Origin: Acidiferrum sp963764675
GTDB lineage: Bacteria > Acidobacteriota > Terriglobia > Acidiferrales > UBA7541
Direction: 5' to 3'
NCBI GenBank assembly: GCA_963764675.1
Contig: CAVXTQ010000007.1
Span: 1 to 64,000, forward strand
DNA length: 64,000 nucleotides
Numbering within the stretch: position 1 is the stretch's first letter; each line of letters starts with the position of its first letter. Shown one piece after another: positions 26,276 to 35,074 of this stretch. The translations under genes were made by a program, and so were the position numbers. The notes under the pieces are model-generated. The model did no database searches and was not told where the DNA came from. It saw only the letters and a list, made by a program, of their open reading frames with translations.

Positions 26276-27340
26276 ATGAGCGAAAAGATCGCTAGGCGCT
26301 ACGGCATTGGAGAAGGCTCGGAGCGGCGAACCGCGGAGACGCGTTTGCCACTCGACGGCCGGGCTCCGGTCGTGATTGGCGACCGAGAGTTGGAGCCCAA
26401 CCGCGGGATTCCGCTAAATATGGATTGGGTGGAAGAGGTGCGCGTCAATACGAGCGCGGTGGAGCGGCGCGCGCAAACGCTGGTGACGCGGCGGACGGTG
26501 AAGAAAGAGTGGCAGGTGGCGTGGTACCTGCGCGCGATTTCGTGTATGGATTTGACGACGTTGTCTGGCGATGACACCGACGAGCGGGTGCGGCGCTTGT
26601 GCGCGAAGGCGCGGCAGCCGATCCAGCAGGAATTGGTGAAGCAACTTGGGATCGAGAGCCTGGGGATCAAAGTTGCGGCGGTGTGCGTATACCACACATT
26701 TGTGGAGACGGCGGTGCGGGCGCTGGAGGGAAGCGGGATCAAGGTGGCGGCGGTGTCGACGGGATTTCCTGCGGGGCTTTCGCCGCTGGATGAGCGCGTA
26801 GCGGAGATTCGACGGTCGGTGGAGCGCGGGGGCGCAAGAGATCGATGTGGTGATTACGCGAGCGCATGTTTTTGGCGGACGGTGGTAGGCATTGTTCGAT
26901 GAGATTGCGACGTTCAAGGCGGCGTGCGGGTGCGGCGCACATGAAAGTGATTCTGGGGACAGGAGATTTGCTGACGCTGCGGAATGTCGCGCGGGCGAGC
27001 GTGGTGGCGATGATGGCCGGAGCGGATTTCATCAAGACGTCGACGGGAAAAGAGGCGACGAACGCGACGCTGCCGGTGGGGTTGGTGATGATGCGGGCGA
27101 TTCGGGAATATGCGCAGCGAAACCGGGATGGCGGTGGGATTCAAGCCGGCGGGCGGGATTCGAACGGCGAAGCAGTCGCTGGAATGGCTGGGGATGATGA
27201 AAGAAGAGTTGGGTGCAGCGTGGCTGAAGGCGGAGATGTTCCGGTTTGGCGCGAGCGGCATGTTGGCGGATATCGAGCGGCAGTTGGAGTTTCATGCGAC
27301 GGGAAGATACTCGGCTGAGAACCGCCACCCGATTGCTTGA
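26276..27340 (+). pseudogene. deoC: Deoxyribose-phosphate aldolase DeoC, three frameshifts and one stop
   Basis: DeoC splits 2-deoxyribose-5-phosphate into glyceraldehyde-3-phosphate and acetaldehyde. The N-terminal half reads cleanly (IPLNMDWVEEVRVN, AISCMDLTTLSGDD, VAAVCVYHTFVETA, VAAVSTGFPAG). The frame then changes +1 in a five-G run near 26830 (QEIDVVITRAHVFGGRW), +1 near 26930 (MKVILGTGDLLTL, SVVAMMAGADFIKTSTGKE with the Schiff-base Lys) and +1 near 27112 (GMAVGFKPAGGIRTAKQS). In the reconstructed frame one TAG stands at 26886-26888 where Glu or Gln is usual. Apart from these the whole enzyme of about 350 residues is present, so either recent loss or sequence error is possible. The aldehyde dehydrogenase 40 bases downstream would oxidise the acetaldehyde. 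Confidence 0.82.
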
Positions 27341-27379
27341 GTGAGCGCGTGATTCGGGAAGGGAATTGAGTCGAAGCGA

Positions 27380-29767
27380 ATGAGCATCGTCGAAAAATTC
27401 ATGTCGATGGAGTACGGGCCGGCGCCGGAAGATCCGCGGGAGGCGCTAGTGTGGCTGGACCGGCATCAGCGGCGGCTTGGGCATTTCGTCAGCGGGGCGT
27501 GGCAAGCGCCCGCCGAGGGGAAGTATTTCGACACTGCCGATCCTTCGACGGGCGAAACGCTGGCGGCGGTGGCGCAGGGTTCGGCCGCGGATGTGGACGC
27601 GGCGGTGAAAGCGGCGCGCGCGGCGCTGCCTGCGTGGCAGGCGCTGACTCCGCATGCGCGTGCGCGCTATTTGTATGCGCTGGCGCGGCAAGTGCAGAAA
27701 CACTCGCGGCGGTTGGCGGTGCTGGAGACGATGGACAACGGCAAGCCCATCCGGGAGAGCCGCGACATCGACATCCCGCTGGTGGCGCGGCACTTTTACC
27801 ATCACGCGGGGTGGGCGCAACTTCTGGAGCAGGAATTTCCAGGGTACGCGGCTTGCGGCGTTGTGGGGCAAGTCATTCCGTGGAATTTTCCTTTGTTGAT
27901 GCTGGCGTGGAAGATTGCGCCGGCACTGGCGGCGGGGAACACTGTGGTGTTGAAGCCGGCGGAGTTCACTCCGCTCACTGCGCTGGCCTTTGCGGAGATT
28001 TGCCAGGAAGCAGGCTTGCCTGTCGGCGTGGTGAATATCGTTACCGGGGATGGCTCGACCGGGGAAGCTCTCGTCAAGCATCCCGACGTCGATAAGATCG
28101 CGTTCACCGGCTCGACCGAGGTTGGGCGGGCCATCCGGAAAGCCACGGCGCAGAGCCACAAGCGGCTTTCGCTGGAGTTGGGTGGCAAGTCGCCGTTCAT
28201 CATTTTCGAGGACGCTGACCTGGACAGCGCCGTCGAAGGGCTGGTCGATGGGATTTGGCTGAATCAGGGGCAGGTGTGCTGCGCGGGTTCGCGGCTGTTG
28301 ATGCAAGAGAGCGTGGCGGAGACGCTGATTGGCAAGGTGCGGGAGCGCATGAGCACGCTACGCGTGGGCCCACCACTGGATAAGGCCATCGACATCGGCG
28401 CGATCGTTGCGCGGGTGCAACTGGAACGCATCCAGCGCCTGGTGGCTCAGGGAGTTGCGGAGGGCGCAACGTGTTGGCAGCCACCGGGGCTGACCATGCC
28501 GTCCCGCGGGCTGTATTTCCCGCCCACGCTGTTGAGCAATGTGCATCCCACGTCGATCGTGGCGCAGCAGGAGATCTTCGGGCCGGTGCTGGCGGCAATG
28601 ACCTTTCGCACGCCGCGGGAAGCGGTGGAGTTGGCCAACAACACCGTCTACGGCTTGGCGGCGAGCGTTTGGAGCGAGAGCATCAACGTCGCGCTGCACG
28701 TGGCGGCGCAACTGAAGGCAGGGGTTGTTTGGGTGAATAGCACGAACCTTTTCGATGCAGCGTGCGGATTTGGCGGCTATCGGGAAAGCGGATTTGGGCG
28801 GGAAGGGGGCAGGGAAGGCCTGCTCGAGTACCTTGAGCCGCAGTGGTTCAAGCAAGCTCCAGCGGCCAAGAGCGCGCCATTGGCGATCGACCAGCCGCCC
28901 GATGAGCACGTGGATTTCACGGCGCCTCCGATCGACCGAACCGTGAAGCTGTACATCGGCGGCAAACAAGCTCGCCCGGACTCTGGCTATAGCGTAGAAG
29001 TGCGAGGCGCGGATGGCCGCTTGCTCGGCGAGTCTCCTTTGGGCAATCGCAAGGACATCCGCAACGCGGTGGACGCTGCGCGCAAGGCGGAGGGTTGGGC
29101 GAAGACCACGGCTCACAACCGGGCGCAGGTGCTGTATTACATCGCGGAGAATCTTTCTCAACGCGGCGAGGAGGTTGCCGGGAGACTGGCCGCCGTGGTG
29201 GGGCAGAAGCAGGCGGAAGCCGAGGTTCGGTGCGGCATCGAGCGCATTTTTTCCTATGCGGCTTGGGCCGATAAGTATGACGGGGCGGTACACAACCCGC
29301 CGTTCCGCAGCATCGCGCTGGCGATGCACGAGCCCATCGGCACGGTCGGCATTGTGTGTCCTCCGGAGGTGCCTCTTCTGGGGTTTGTGTCTCTGGTGAT
29401 GCCTGCGCTGGCTGCGGGCAATACTGTTGTCGGCGTTCCGTCCGAGAGATATCCCCTGATTACGGGCGATCTGTATCAAGTGTTTGAGACCAGCGATCTG
29501 GCGAGCGGTGCGGTCAACATCGTGACCGGACGATCTTCGGAGCTGATGAAGGTCCTTGCCGAGCACGCCGATGTGGATGCGATTTGGCGGTTTGGCGATG
29601 AGGCGGGAAGTGCAGAGGCGAAAGCGCTTTCCATTGGGAATTTGAAGCAGGTGTTCACGAACGAAGGGCGCGAGATTGATTGGTTCCGCGTGGATCAGGG
29701 CGAAGGCCGGTGGTTCCTCCAACATGCAACCCAGGTGAAAAATATCTGGGTTCCTTACGGCGAGTAG
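27380..29767 (+). CDS. Two-domain aldehyde dehydrogenase, ALDH16 type
   Basis: 795-residue protein with two tandem ALDH domains, as in the ALDH16 family. Domain 1 (about 1-480) is complete: VIPWNFPLLML, FTGSTEVGRAI, LELGGKSPFIIFEDADLD with catalytic Glu, and NQGQVCCAGSR with the catalytic Cys. Domain 2 (about 510-795) keeps the nucleotide-fold pattern (EPIGTVGIVCPPEVPLLGF, PALAAGNTVVGVPS) but is short and has no Cys in the active-site position, so it is probably structural, as described for ALDH16. It follows deoC closely and is likely co-transcribed, supporting a role in oxidising acetaldehyde from deoxyribose breakdown. Confidence 0.92.
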   Translation: MSIVEKFMSMEYGPAPEDPREALVWLDRHQRRLGHFVSGAWQAPAEGKYFDTADPSTGETLAAVAQGSAADVDAAVKAARAALPAWQALTPHARARYLYALARQVQKHSRRLAVLETMDNGKPIRESRDIDIPLVARHFYHHAGWAQLLEQEFPGYAACGVVGQVIPWNFPLLMLAWKIAPALAAGNTVVLKPAEFTPLTALAFAEICQEAGLPVGVVNIVTGDGSTGEALVKHPDVDKIAFTGSTEVGRAIRKATAQSHKRLSLELGGKSPFIIFEDADLDSAVEGLVDGIWLNQGQVCCAGSRLLMQESVAETLIGKVRERMSTLRVGPPLDKAIDIGAIVARVQLERIQRLVAQGVAEGATCWQPPGLTMPSRGLYFPPTLLSNVHPTSIVAQQEIFGPVLAAMTFRTPREAVELANNTVYGLAASVWSESINVALHVAAQLKAGVVWVNSTNLFDAACGFGGYRESGFGREGGREGLLEYLEPQWFKQAPAAKSAPLAIDQPPDEHVDFTAPPIDRTVKLYIGGKQARPDSGYSVEVRGADGRLLGESPLGNRKDIRNAVDAARKAEGWAKTTAHNRAQVLYYIAENLSQRGEEVAGRLAAVVGQKQAEAEVRCGIERIFSYAAWADKYDGAVHNPPFRSIALAMHEPIGTVGIVCPPEVPLLGFVSLVMPALAAGNTVVGVPSERYPLITGDLYQVFETSDLASGAVNIVTGRSSELMKVLAEHADVDAIWRFGDEAGSAEAKALSIGNLKQVFTNEGREIDWFRVDQGEGRWFLQHATQVKNIWVPYGE

Positions 29768-30117
29768 CGCAGCGCAATCTTGAAGATTTGAAAGTGGCAC
29801 TCCGGGTGGCTGGGCCTGCCATCCTGCCTCTCCCTCCCGAAGAAACAAGTTGGCTCCGGAGTGCCGGTGACCCACCGTATTAATATCTAACTATATGGTA
29901 TATGTCAACAACTATTACTGATAACTAGAGGGCCGTCTTTGCGGGCGACTTCCGTGGCTCCCGGCCGGCCGAGCGCCGGTTGGGACTAGTACCAAGGCGG
30001 TTATCTGGAGCCTGCCAGATGTTGCACGATTGAGCAACTACCTGTCCTAAAGTACAGGTATCCCCAAAGTCCCGGCCTACTATCGGACGCGAGATCCCAG
30101 CTCTCGAAGGAAGGCAA
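29768..30117. other. Intergenic region
   Basis: 350 bases between the aldehyde dehydrogenase and the PilZ-SPOR gene. It is AT-richer around 29880-29930 than its surroundings. I see no RNA gene, repeat or sure terminator. A GGAAGG ribosome site precedes the next gene. Confidence 0.4.
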
Positions 30118-31104
30118 ATGGTAGAGGAGCGCCGACAACACACGCGGCTGGTTCCGGGTTCACCGCTATTTGTTTCTTTAGACGATGCCAAGAGTGGGCT
30201 GCTGCTCGACGTTTGCGAAGGCGGAGTAGCAGTAGCCTGTATTGTCCCCCGAAATCCTGATGAAGTGATATCGCTGGCGTTTGACCTGCCGGAAGGCCGA
30301 GGACGCGTCGAGGCGAAAGCGGAGATTGCGTGGACTCGGGATTCAGGCCACCTGACGGGCGTGCGATTTGTGGATCTGGATGATGTCTCGCGGCAGCACC
30401 TGGGAGAATGGATTTGCGCTCGGACCAATCAAGTAGAAGCGCGAAGCGACGAGCCGGCTGAGCCGGTCTTTGTAACGCGATCCACGTATGTCCAGGTTGA
30501 ACCCGTTTCGCAAGAGAACCGAGACAAAGGAGCGGCCGAGGAGAGGGCCTCGATTCCGCTAACCTCGCTGCAACCGAGCGGCGAGCGCGAACTAAAGTTG
30601 CCGCAAATACTGTCTGACACGGGCTTGAGCGGCGCGGGAAAATCGCGCCATACGATCGAGCTGATCTTGGCGGTAGTGCTGCTGTCTTGGGCGCTGGTGT
30701 ATCTCGGATACCAGATGGGCAGCACGGGATTTAACCGCATGGGGCGAGAACTCTCAGCGATGACGAAAGGAAATGAAGCTCCGAGCAAGGCGATGCTCGC
30801 TTCGGTGGAGGCGTCACCTGCACCTACGCCAACTCCAAACCCGTCACTTTCGCCGATTCCTTCGTTGGGCGATTCCGGAGTGGTGCTGCAAGTGGGCGCG
30901 ATGAAGCTGGAAGAGAACGCCGACGCGATGGCGCAGGACTTGCAGAAGAGGAATTTCCCCGCGTTTGTGTTTCGGCACGGAGGCGACCAGCTGTATAAGG
31001 TTGCGGTCGGCCCGTACAGCGATGCCGATTCCACGGTCAAAGTGAAGGAAAACCTGGAAAAGCAGGGCTTCCAGCCGATACAGCGGCGCTGGCTGCCTGA
31101 ATAG
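30118..31104 (+). CDS. PilZ-transmembrane-SPOR protein
   Basis: 328 residues with three parts. Residues 1-105 form a PilZ domain, a cyclic-di-GMP receptor module: RxxxR is R6-R10 (RQHTR) and the second motif is D31-V-C-E-G-G36, with Cys in place of the usual Ser. A charged linker leads to one membrane helix near 180-200 (ELILAVVLLSWALVYLGYQMG). After a Pro/Thr/Ser-rich spacer, residues about 255-328 form a SPOR domain (VVLQVGAMKLEENADAMAQDL, YKVAVGPYSDADSTVKVKENL), which binds denuded peptidoglycan at division sites. The order implies a cytoplasmic second-messenger sensor tied to a periplasmic wall-binding domain. It stands 184 bases upstream of glgE on the same strand; co-transcription is possible but not shown. 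Confidence 0.85.
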   Translation: MVEERRQHTRLVPGSPLFVSLDDAKSGLLLDVCEGGVAVACIVPRNPDEVISLAFDLPEGRGRVEAKAEIAWTRDSGHLTGVRFVDLDDVSRQHLGEWICARTNQVEARSDEPAEPVFVTRSTYVQVEPVSQENRDKGAAEERASIPLTSLQPSGERELKLPQILSDTGLSGAGKSRHTIELILAVVLLSWALVYLGYQMGSTGFNRMGRELSAMTKGNEAPSKAMLASVEASPAPTPTPNPSLSPIPSLGDSGVVLQVGAMKLEENADAMAQDLQKRNFPAFVFRHGGDQLYKVAVGPYSDADSTVKVKENLEKQGFQPIQRRWLPE

Positions 31105-31288
31105 AGTACGCTCCCTCTAATACAGGAGACCTACGCGGCCCTGATGAACTTCTGCCAGATGTGGCGCGCGACACGGTCCTATATATAATTGAGGACATGA
31201 CCCGAATCCCTGCCTCCCACCCGCGGGATTTGCCAGACACTAGCTGTTAGTGTTCGTTTTCTGTGCAGGGTCTTGTGGAAGGGAACCC

Positions 31289-33280
31289 GTGAACGCCCCA
31301 ACGACCGTAATCGGAGAATCGGTGAGGGCACTGCGCCGAGTGGTGATCGAGCGCGTGGAGCCCGAAGTCGATGGCGGGAGATTCCCGATCAAGCGAACGA
31401 TCGGCGAAAAGGTGCAGGTGCGGGCGGACATCTTTGCGGATGGACACGACGTGTTGCGGGCGGTGCTGCGGCACCGGCCACCGGATAAGAGTGCGTGGAT
31501 CGAAGAGGAAATGCGGCTGGTGGAGAATGACCGGTGGCAAGGGATATTCAAGGTAGAGACACTGGGGTGCCACAGCTACGGGGTTGTGGCATGGGTGGAT
31601 GGATGGGGCAGTTGGAGCGCTGATTTGGGAAAGAGAGCGCAGGCGGGGCAAGACATTTCCGTCGATGTGCTTGTTGGGGTGGAAATCGTGCGCGGCGCAG
31701 CAGCGCGAGCGCGGGGAGAGGACGCGAAGAAATTGGCTGAAGCAGCCGCGAAACTGAAAGAGTTTGCGGGAAGAGATCGGGAGGCGGCGGTCAAGCTGGC
31801 AGGGAGCGTCCAACTGGCAGCGCTGGTGAATCGGAATCGCGACCGCGCGGCGGATAGCTCATACGAAAAAGAGCTGAGCGTGGTGGTGGACCCGGAAAAG
31901 GCGAGGTTCAGCGCGTGGTACGAGATGTTTCCGCGGTCGTGTACGACGGACCCCAAGCGGCACGGGACTTTTCGGGATTGCATTGATCGGCTGCCGTACA
32001 TCGTGGGAATGGGGTTTGATGTTCTGTACTTGCCGCCGATCCATCCGATTGGGAAGACGGAGCGAAAAGGGAAGAACAATTCAACGAATCCGTTGCCGGA
32101 AGATACGGGAAGTCCGTGGGCCATCGGTGCAAAAGAGGGCGGCCACAAGGCGATTCACGCGCAACTGGGCACGCTAGAGGATTTGAAGCAGCTTCAGCGA
32201 GCGGCGCGGGCGCTGGGAATCGAGATCGCGATTGATATCGCGTTTCAGAGCTCGCCCGATCACCCGTATGTAAAGGAGCACCGGGAGTGGTTTCGGGAAC
32301 GTCCCGACGGAACGGTGCAATATGCGGAGAACCCGCCGAAGAAGTATCAGGATATTTATCCGTTCCATTTTGAGAACGAGCATGCGCCAGAGCTGTGGGA
32401 AGAACTGAAAAGCGTAGTGGTGTATTGGGCCCGGCAGGGGATACGGATTTTTCGCGTCGATAATCCGCACACCAAGCCGTTTGCGTTTTGGGAGTGGCTG
32501 ATTGCAGAGGTGAAGCGGGAGTATCCGGAAGCAATTTTCCTTTCGGAAGCGTTCACGCGGCCCAAGGTGATGTATCGCCTAGCGAAGCTCGGCTTTACGC
32601 AGTCTTACACTTACTTTGCGTGGAAGAACGCCAGCTGGGAGCTGAAGCAGTATTTCACGGAGCTGAGCAAAGACGGCATTCTTGAGTATTTTCGGCCCAA
32701 CCTTTGGCCGAATACCCCAGATATTCTGAATGAGTACCTTCAGAAGGGTGGGCGCGCGGCGTTCATTTCGCGGCTGATTCTGGCGGCGACGCTGGGAGCG
32801 AGCTATGGGATTTACGGGCCAGCGTTCGAATTGTGCGAGGGACGTCCGGTGCGCGAGGGAAGCGAAGAGTATCTGGATTCGGAGAAATATCAGATTCGCG
32901 TTTGGGACATTAATAACCCGAATAGCTTGCGAGATCTGATTACACACGTGAACGTCATTCGGCGGTCGAGTCCTTCATTGCAACGGAATCAGGGGTTGGC
33001 GTTCCACGCGGTCGACAACGAGAAACTGCTCGCGTATAGCAAAGTCTCCGAAGATGGCTCGGATATGGTGTTGGTGGTGGTGAACCTCGATCCCCATAAC
33101 ACGCAGTACGGTTGGGTGAGCGTTGCGCTCGAAGCGCTTCACCTGGGCACCGAGGAGTCTTACCAGGTCCATGACTTATTGACGGATGTGCGTTACGTTT
33201 GGCATGGCTCGCGGAACTATGTTCAACTGAATCCCTGGGTGCTGCCGGCGCACATTTTTCGAGTGCACCCGATAGGCTGA
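31289..33280 (+). CDS. glgE: Alpha-1,4-glucan:maltose-1-phosphate maltosyltransferase
   Basis: GH13 subfamily 3 enzyme extending alpha-1,4-glucan with maltose units from maltose-1-phosphate. About 663 residues. The N-terminal domain is a beta sandwich (VVIERVEPEVDGGRFPIKRTIGE) followed by a helical insert. Barrel motifs: FDVLYLPPIHPIG, AIDIAFQSSPDHP, IFRVDNPHTKPFAFWEWL with the nucleophile Asp near residue 391, and AIFLSEAFTRP with the acid/base Glu near 420. These match the Streptomyces GlgE positions closely. The start is GTG 31289 (MNAPTTV...) with a GGAAGGG site; the earlier in-frame codons are unlikely. First gene of a glgE-treS-GT-msc-mak group that makes and uses maltose-1-phosphate. 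Confidence 0.95.
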   Translation: MNAPTTVIGESVRALRRVVIERVEPEVDGGRFPIKRTIGEKVQVRADIFADGHDVLRAVLRHRPPDKSAWIEEEMRLVENDRWQGIFKVETLGCHSYGVVAWVDGWGSWSADLGKRAQAGQDISVDVLVGVEIVRGAAARARGEDAKKLAEAAAKLKEFAGRDREAAVKLAGSVQLAALVNRNRDRAADSSYEKELSVVVDPEKARFSAWYEMFPRSCTTDPKRHGTFRDCIDRLPYIVGMGFDVLYLPPIHPIGKTERKGKNNSTNPLPEDTGSPWAIGAKEGGHKAIHAQLGTLEDLKQLQRAARALGIEIAIDIAFQSSPDHPYVKEHREWFRERPDGTVQYAENPPKKYQDIYPFHFENEHAPELWEELKSVVVYWARQGIRIFRVDNPHTKPFAFWEWLIAEVKREYPEAIFLSEAFTRPKVMYRLAKLGFTQSYTYFAWKNASWELKQYFTELSKDGILEYFRPNLWPNTPDILNEYLQKGGRAAFISRLILAATLGASYGIYGPAFELCEGRPVREGSEEYLDSEKYQIRVWDINNPNSLRDLITHVNVIRRSSPSLQRNQGLAFHAVDNEKLLAYSKVSEDGSDMVLVVVNLDPHNTQYGWVSVALEALHLGTEESYQVHDLLTDVRYVWHGSRNYVQLNPWVLPAHIFRVHPIG

Positions 33281-33359
33281 TCGATTGAGCTTGAGCGACG
33301 CCAACAGATATTGCCAGCGACGAATGATGGGCAAGAAAACAGAATAGGAGAGTTAACCG

Positions 33360-35000
33360 TTGGCGCCGCAGGATGAAACGCTCTGGTACAAAGATGCGGT
33401 TATCTATCAGCTTCACGTACGCACGTTCTGCGACAGCGATGGTAACGGCAGCGGAGATTTTCGGGGACTGACGAATAAGCTGGACTACCTGCAGGAGTTG
33501 GGCATCAATGCGGTCTGGCTGCTGCCATTCTATCCCTCGCCCTTGCGCGACGACGGTTACGACATCGCGGACTATACTTCGGTCAATCCAAGCTACGGAA
33601 CCGTCGAAGACTTCAAGACCTTCCTGAACGCGGCGCACAGCCGGCGCATCCGAGTGATCACCGAACTGGTGCTCAACCATACTTCGGACCAGCACCCGTG
33701 GTTCCAAGAGGCGAGAAGCTCACGAGACAATCCGAAGCGGGATTGGTACGTGTGGAGCGATACGGATACTCGCTATCAGAATGTGCGCATCATTTTTGTG
33801 GACACGGAAATGTCCAACTGGTCCTGGGATCCTATTTCCAAATCGTATTATTGGCACCGTTTTTTTAGCCATCAACCGGATTTGAATTTCGATAATCCCG
33901 CCGTGCGCGAAGCTATGTGGGACGTGATGAAGTTCTGGCTGGATATCGGCGTGGACGGATTTCGGCTGGACGCGGTGCCGTACCTGGTGGAGCGCGACGG
34001 GACCTCGTGCGAGAACTTGCCGGAGACGCATCAGGTGATTCGCGAGCTACGCAAGCGTTTGGACGCGGAGTATCCGGGGAAAATGTTGCTGGCGGAGGCA
34101 AACCAGTGGCCTGCGGATGTGCGCGCCTATTTTGGAGAGAGCGACGAATTTCACATGGCGTTTCACTTTCCGCTGATGCCGAGAATGTTCATGGCCGTCA
34201 AGCTGGAAGACCGGAAGCCGATCATCGAGATATTGGAGCAGACGCCGCAGATTCCTGAGAACTGCCAGTGGTGCATATTTCTGCGGAATCATGATGAGCT
34301 GACGCTGGAGATGGTGACGGACATCGAACGCGACTACATGTACGATGAGTTCGCGAACGACAAAGCCATGCGGATCAACTTGGGGATTCGCCGCCGCCTG
34401 GCGCCGATGATGGAGAACGACCGGAGGCGCGTGGAGCTGCTGAACGGCTTGCTGCTGTCCATGCCGGGAACGCCGATCATTTATTATGGTGATGAGATCG
34501 GAATGGGCGACAACGTGTATCTTGGCGACCGGAATGGAGTGCGGACGCCGATGCAGTGGAACGGCGGCTGGAACGCGGGTTTTTCCTCGGCGGATCCGGA
34601 ACGCTTGTATTCACCGTTGATTTCGAACCCGGTCTACGGCTTCCAGGCGATCAACGTGGATTCGCAGCGGCGATCGGAGCACTCGCTTTTGTCTTGGACG
34701 AAATCCGTGATTCGGACGCGGAATTCTTTACGGGTGTTCAGCCGAGGATCGATCGAGTTTCTCAACCCAAGTAATCATCGAGTTCTGGCGTACGTGCGGC
34801 AATTGGGCGAAGAAAAAGTGCTGGTAGTGAATAACCTGTCGAGTTCGGCGCAGGCGGTGGAGCTGAATTTACAGAGGTACAAAGGGCACATTCCCATCGA
34901 GATGTTCGGAAGGAACCTTTTTCCTCGCATCGGGGAGCTGCCGTACCTGCTGACGCTGGGGCCATATCAGTTCTATTGGTTTCGCCTGCGCCGGATTTGA
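33360..35000 (+). CDS. treS: Trehalose synthase (maltose alpha-D-glucosyltransferase)
   Basis: GH13 subfamily 16 enzyme, 546 residues, interconverting trehalose and maltose. Diagnostic opening LWYKDAVIYQLHVRTFCDSDGNGSGDF, INAVWLLPFYPSPLRDDGYDIADYT, ELVLNHTSDQHPWFQ, GFRLDAVPYL with nucleophile Asp, LLAEANQWP with acid/base Glu, and FLRNHDELTLEM with the transition-state Asp. The C-terminal beta domain ends TLGPYQFYWFRL. Here TreS is separate from maltokinase, which lies three genes on, unlike the fused TreS-Mak found in some bacteria. The start is a TTG at 33360, seven bases after AGGAGAG. It supplies maltose from trehalose for phosphorylation and use by GlgE. Confidence 0.95.
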   Translation: MAPQDETLWYKDAVIYQLHVRTFCDSDGNGSGDFRGLTNKLDYLQELGINAVWLLPFYPSPLRDDGYDIADYTSVNPSYGTVEDFKTFLNAAHSRRIRVITELVLNHTSDQHPWFQEARSSRDNPKRDWYVWSDTDTRYQNVRIIFVDTEMSNWSWDPISKSYYWHRFFSHQPDLNFDNPAVREAMWDVMKFWLDIGVDGFRLDAVPYLVERDGTSCENLPETHQVIRELRKRLDAEYPGKMLLAEANQWPADVRAYFGESDEFHMAFHFPLMPRMFMAVKLEDRKPIIEILEQTPQIPENCQWCIFLRNHDELTLEMVTDIERDYMYDEFANDKAMRINLGIRRRLAPMMENDRRRVELLNGLLLSMPGTPIIYYGDEIGMGDNVYLGDRNGVRTPMQWNGGWNAGFSSADPERLYSPLISNPVYGFQAINVDSQRRSEHSLLSWTKSVIRTRNSLRVFSRGSIEFLNPSNHRVLAYVRQLGEEKVLVVNNLSSSAQAVELNLQRYKGHIPIEMFGRNLFPRIGELPYLLTLGPYQFYWFRLRRI

Positions 35001-35074
35001 TGCGATTTTGTGTTCGGCAAGCATTCCACTTTCCGTTGGGCCATCGATAGAATAAAGGCGGGACGAAAGTTAAC

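Noticed and set aside
28358..29875. 505-residue minus-strand open frame inside the aldehyde dehydrogenase
   Set aside because: Opposite strand of a clear two-domain ALDH; no recognisable domain.
31161..31189. TATAAT at 31184 as promoter of glgE
   Set aside because: The -10 match is perfect but no acceptable -35 hexamer stands 16-18 bases upstream; too weak to annotate.
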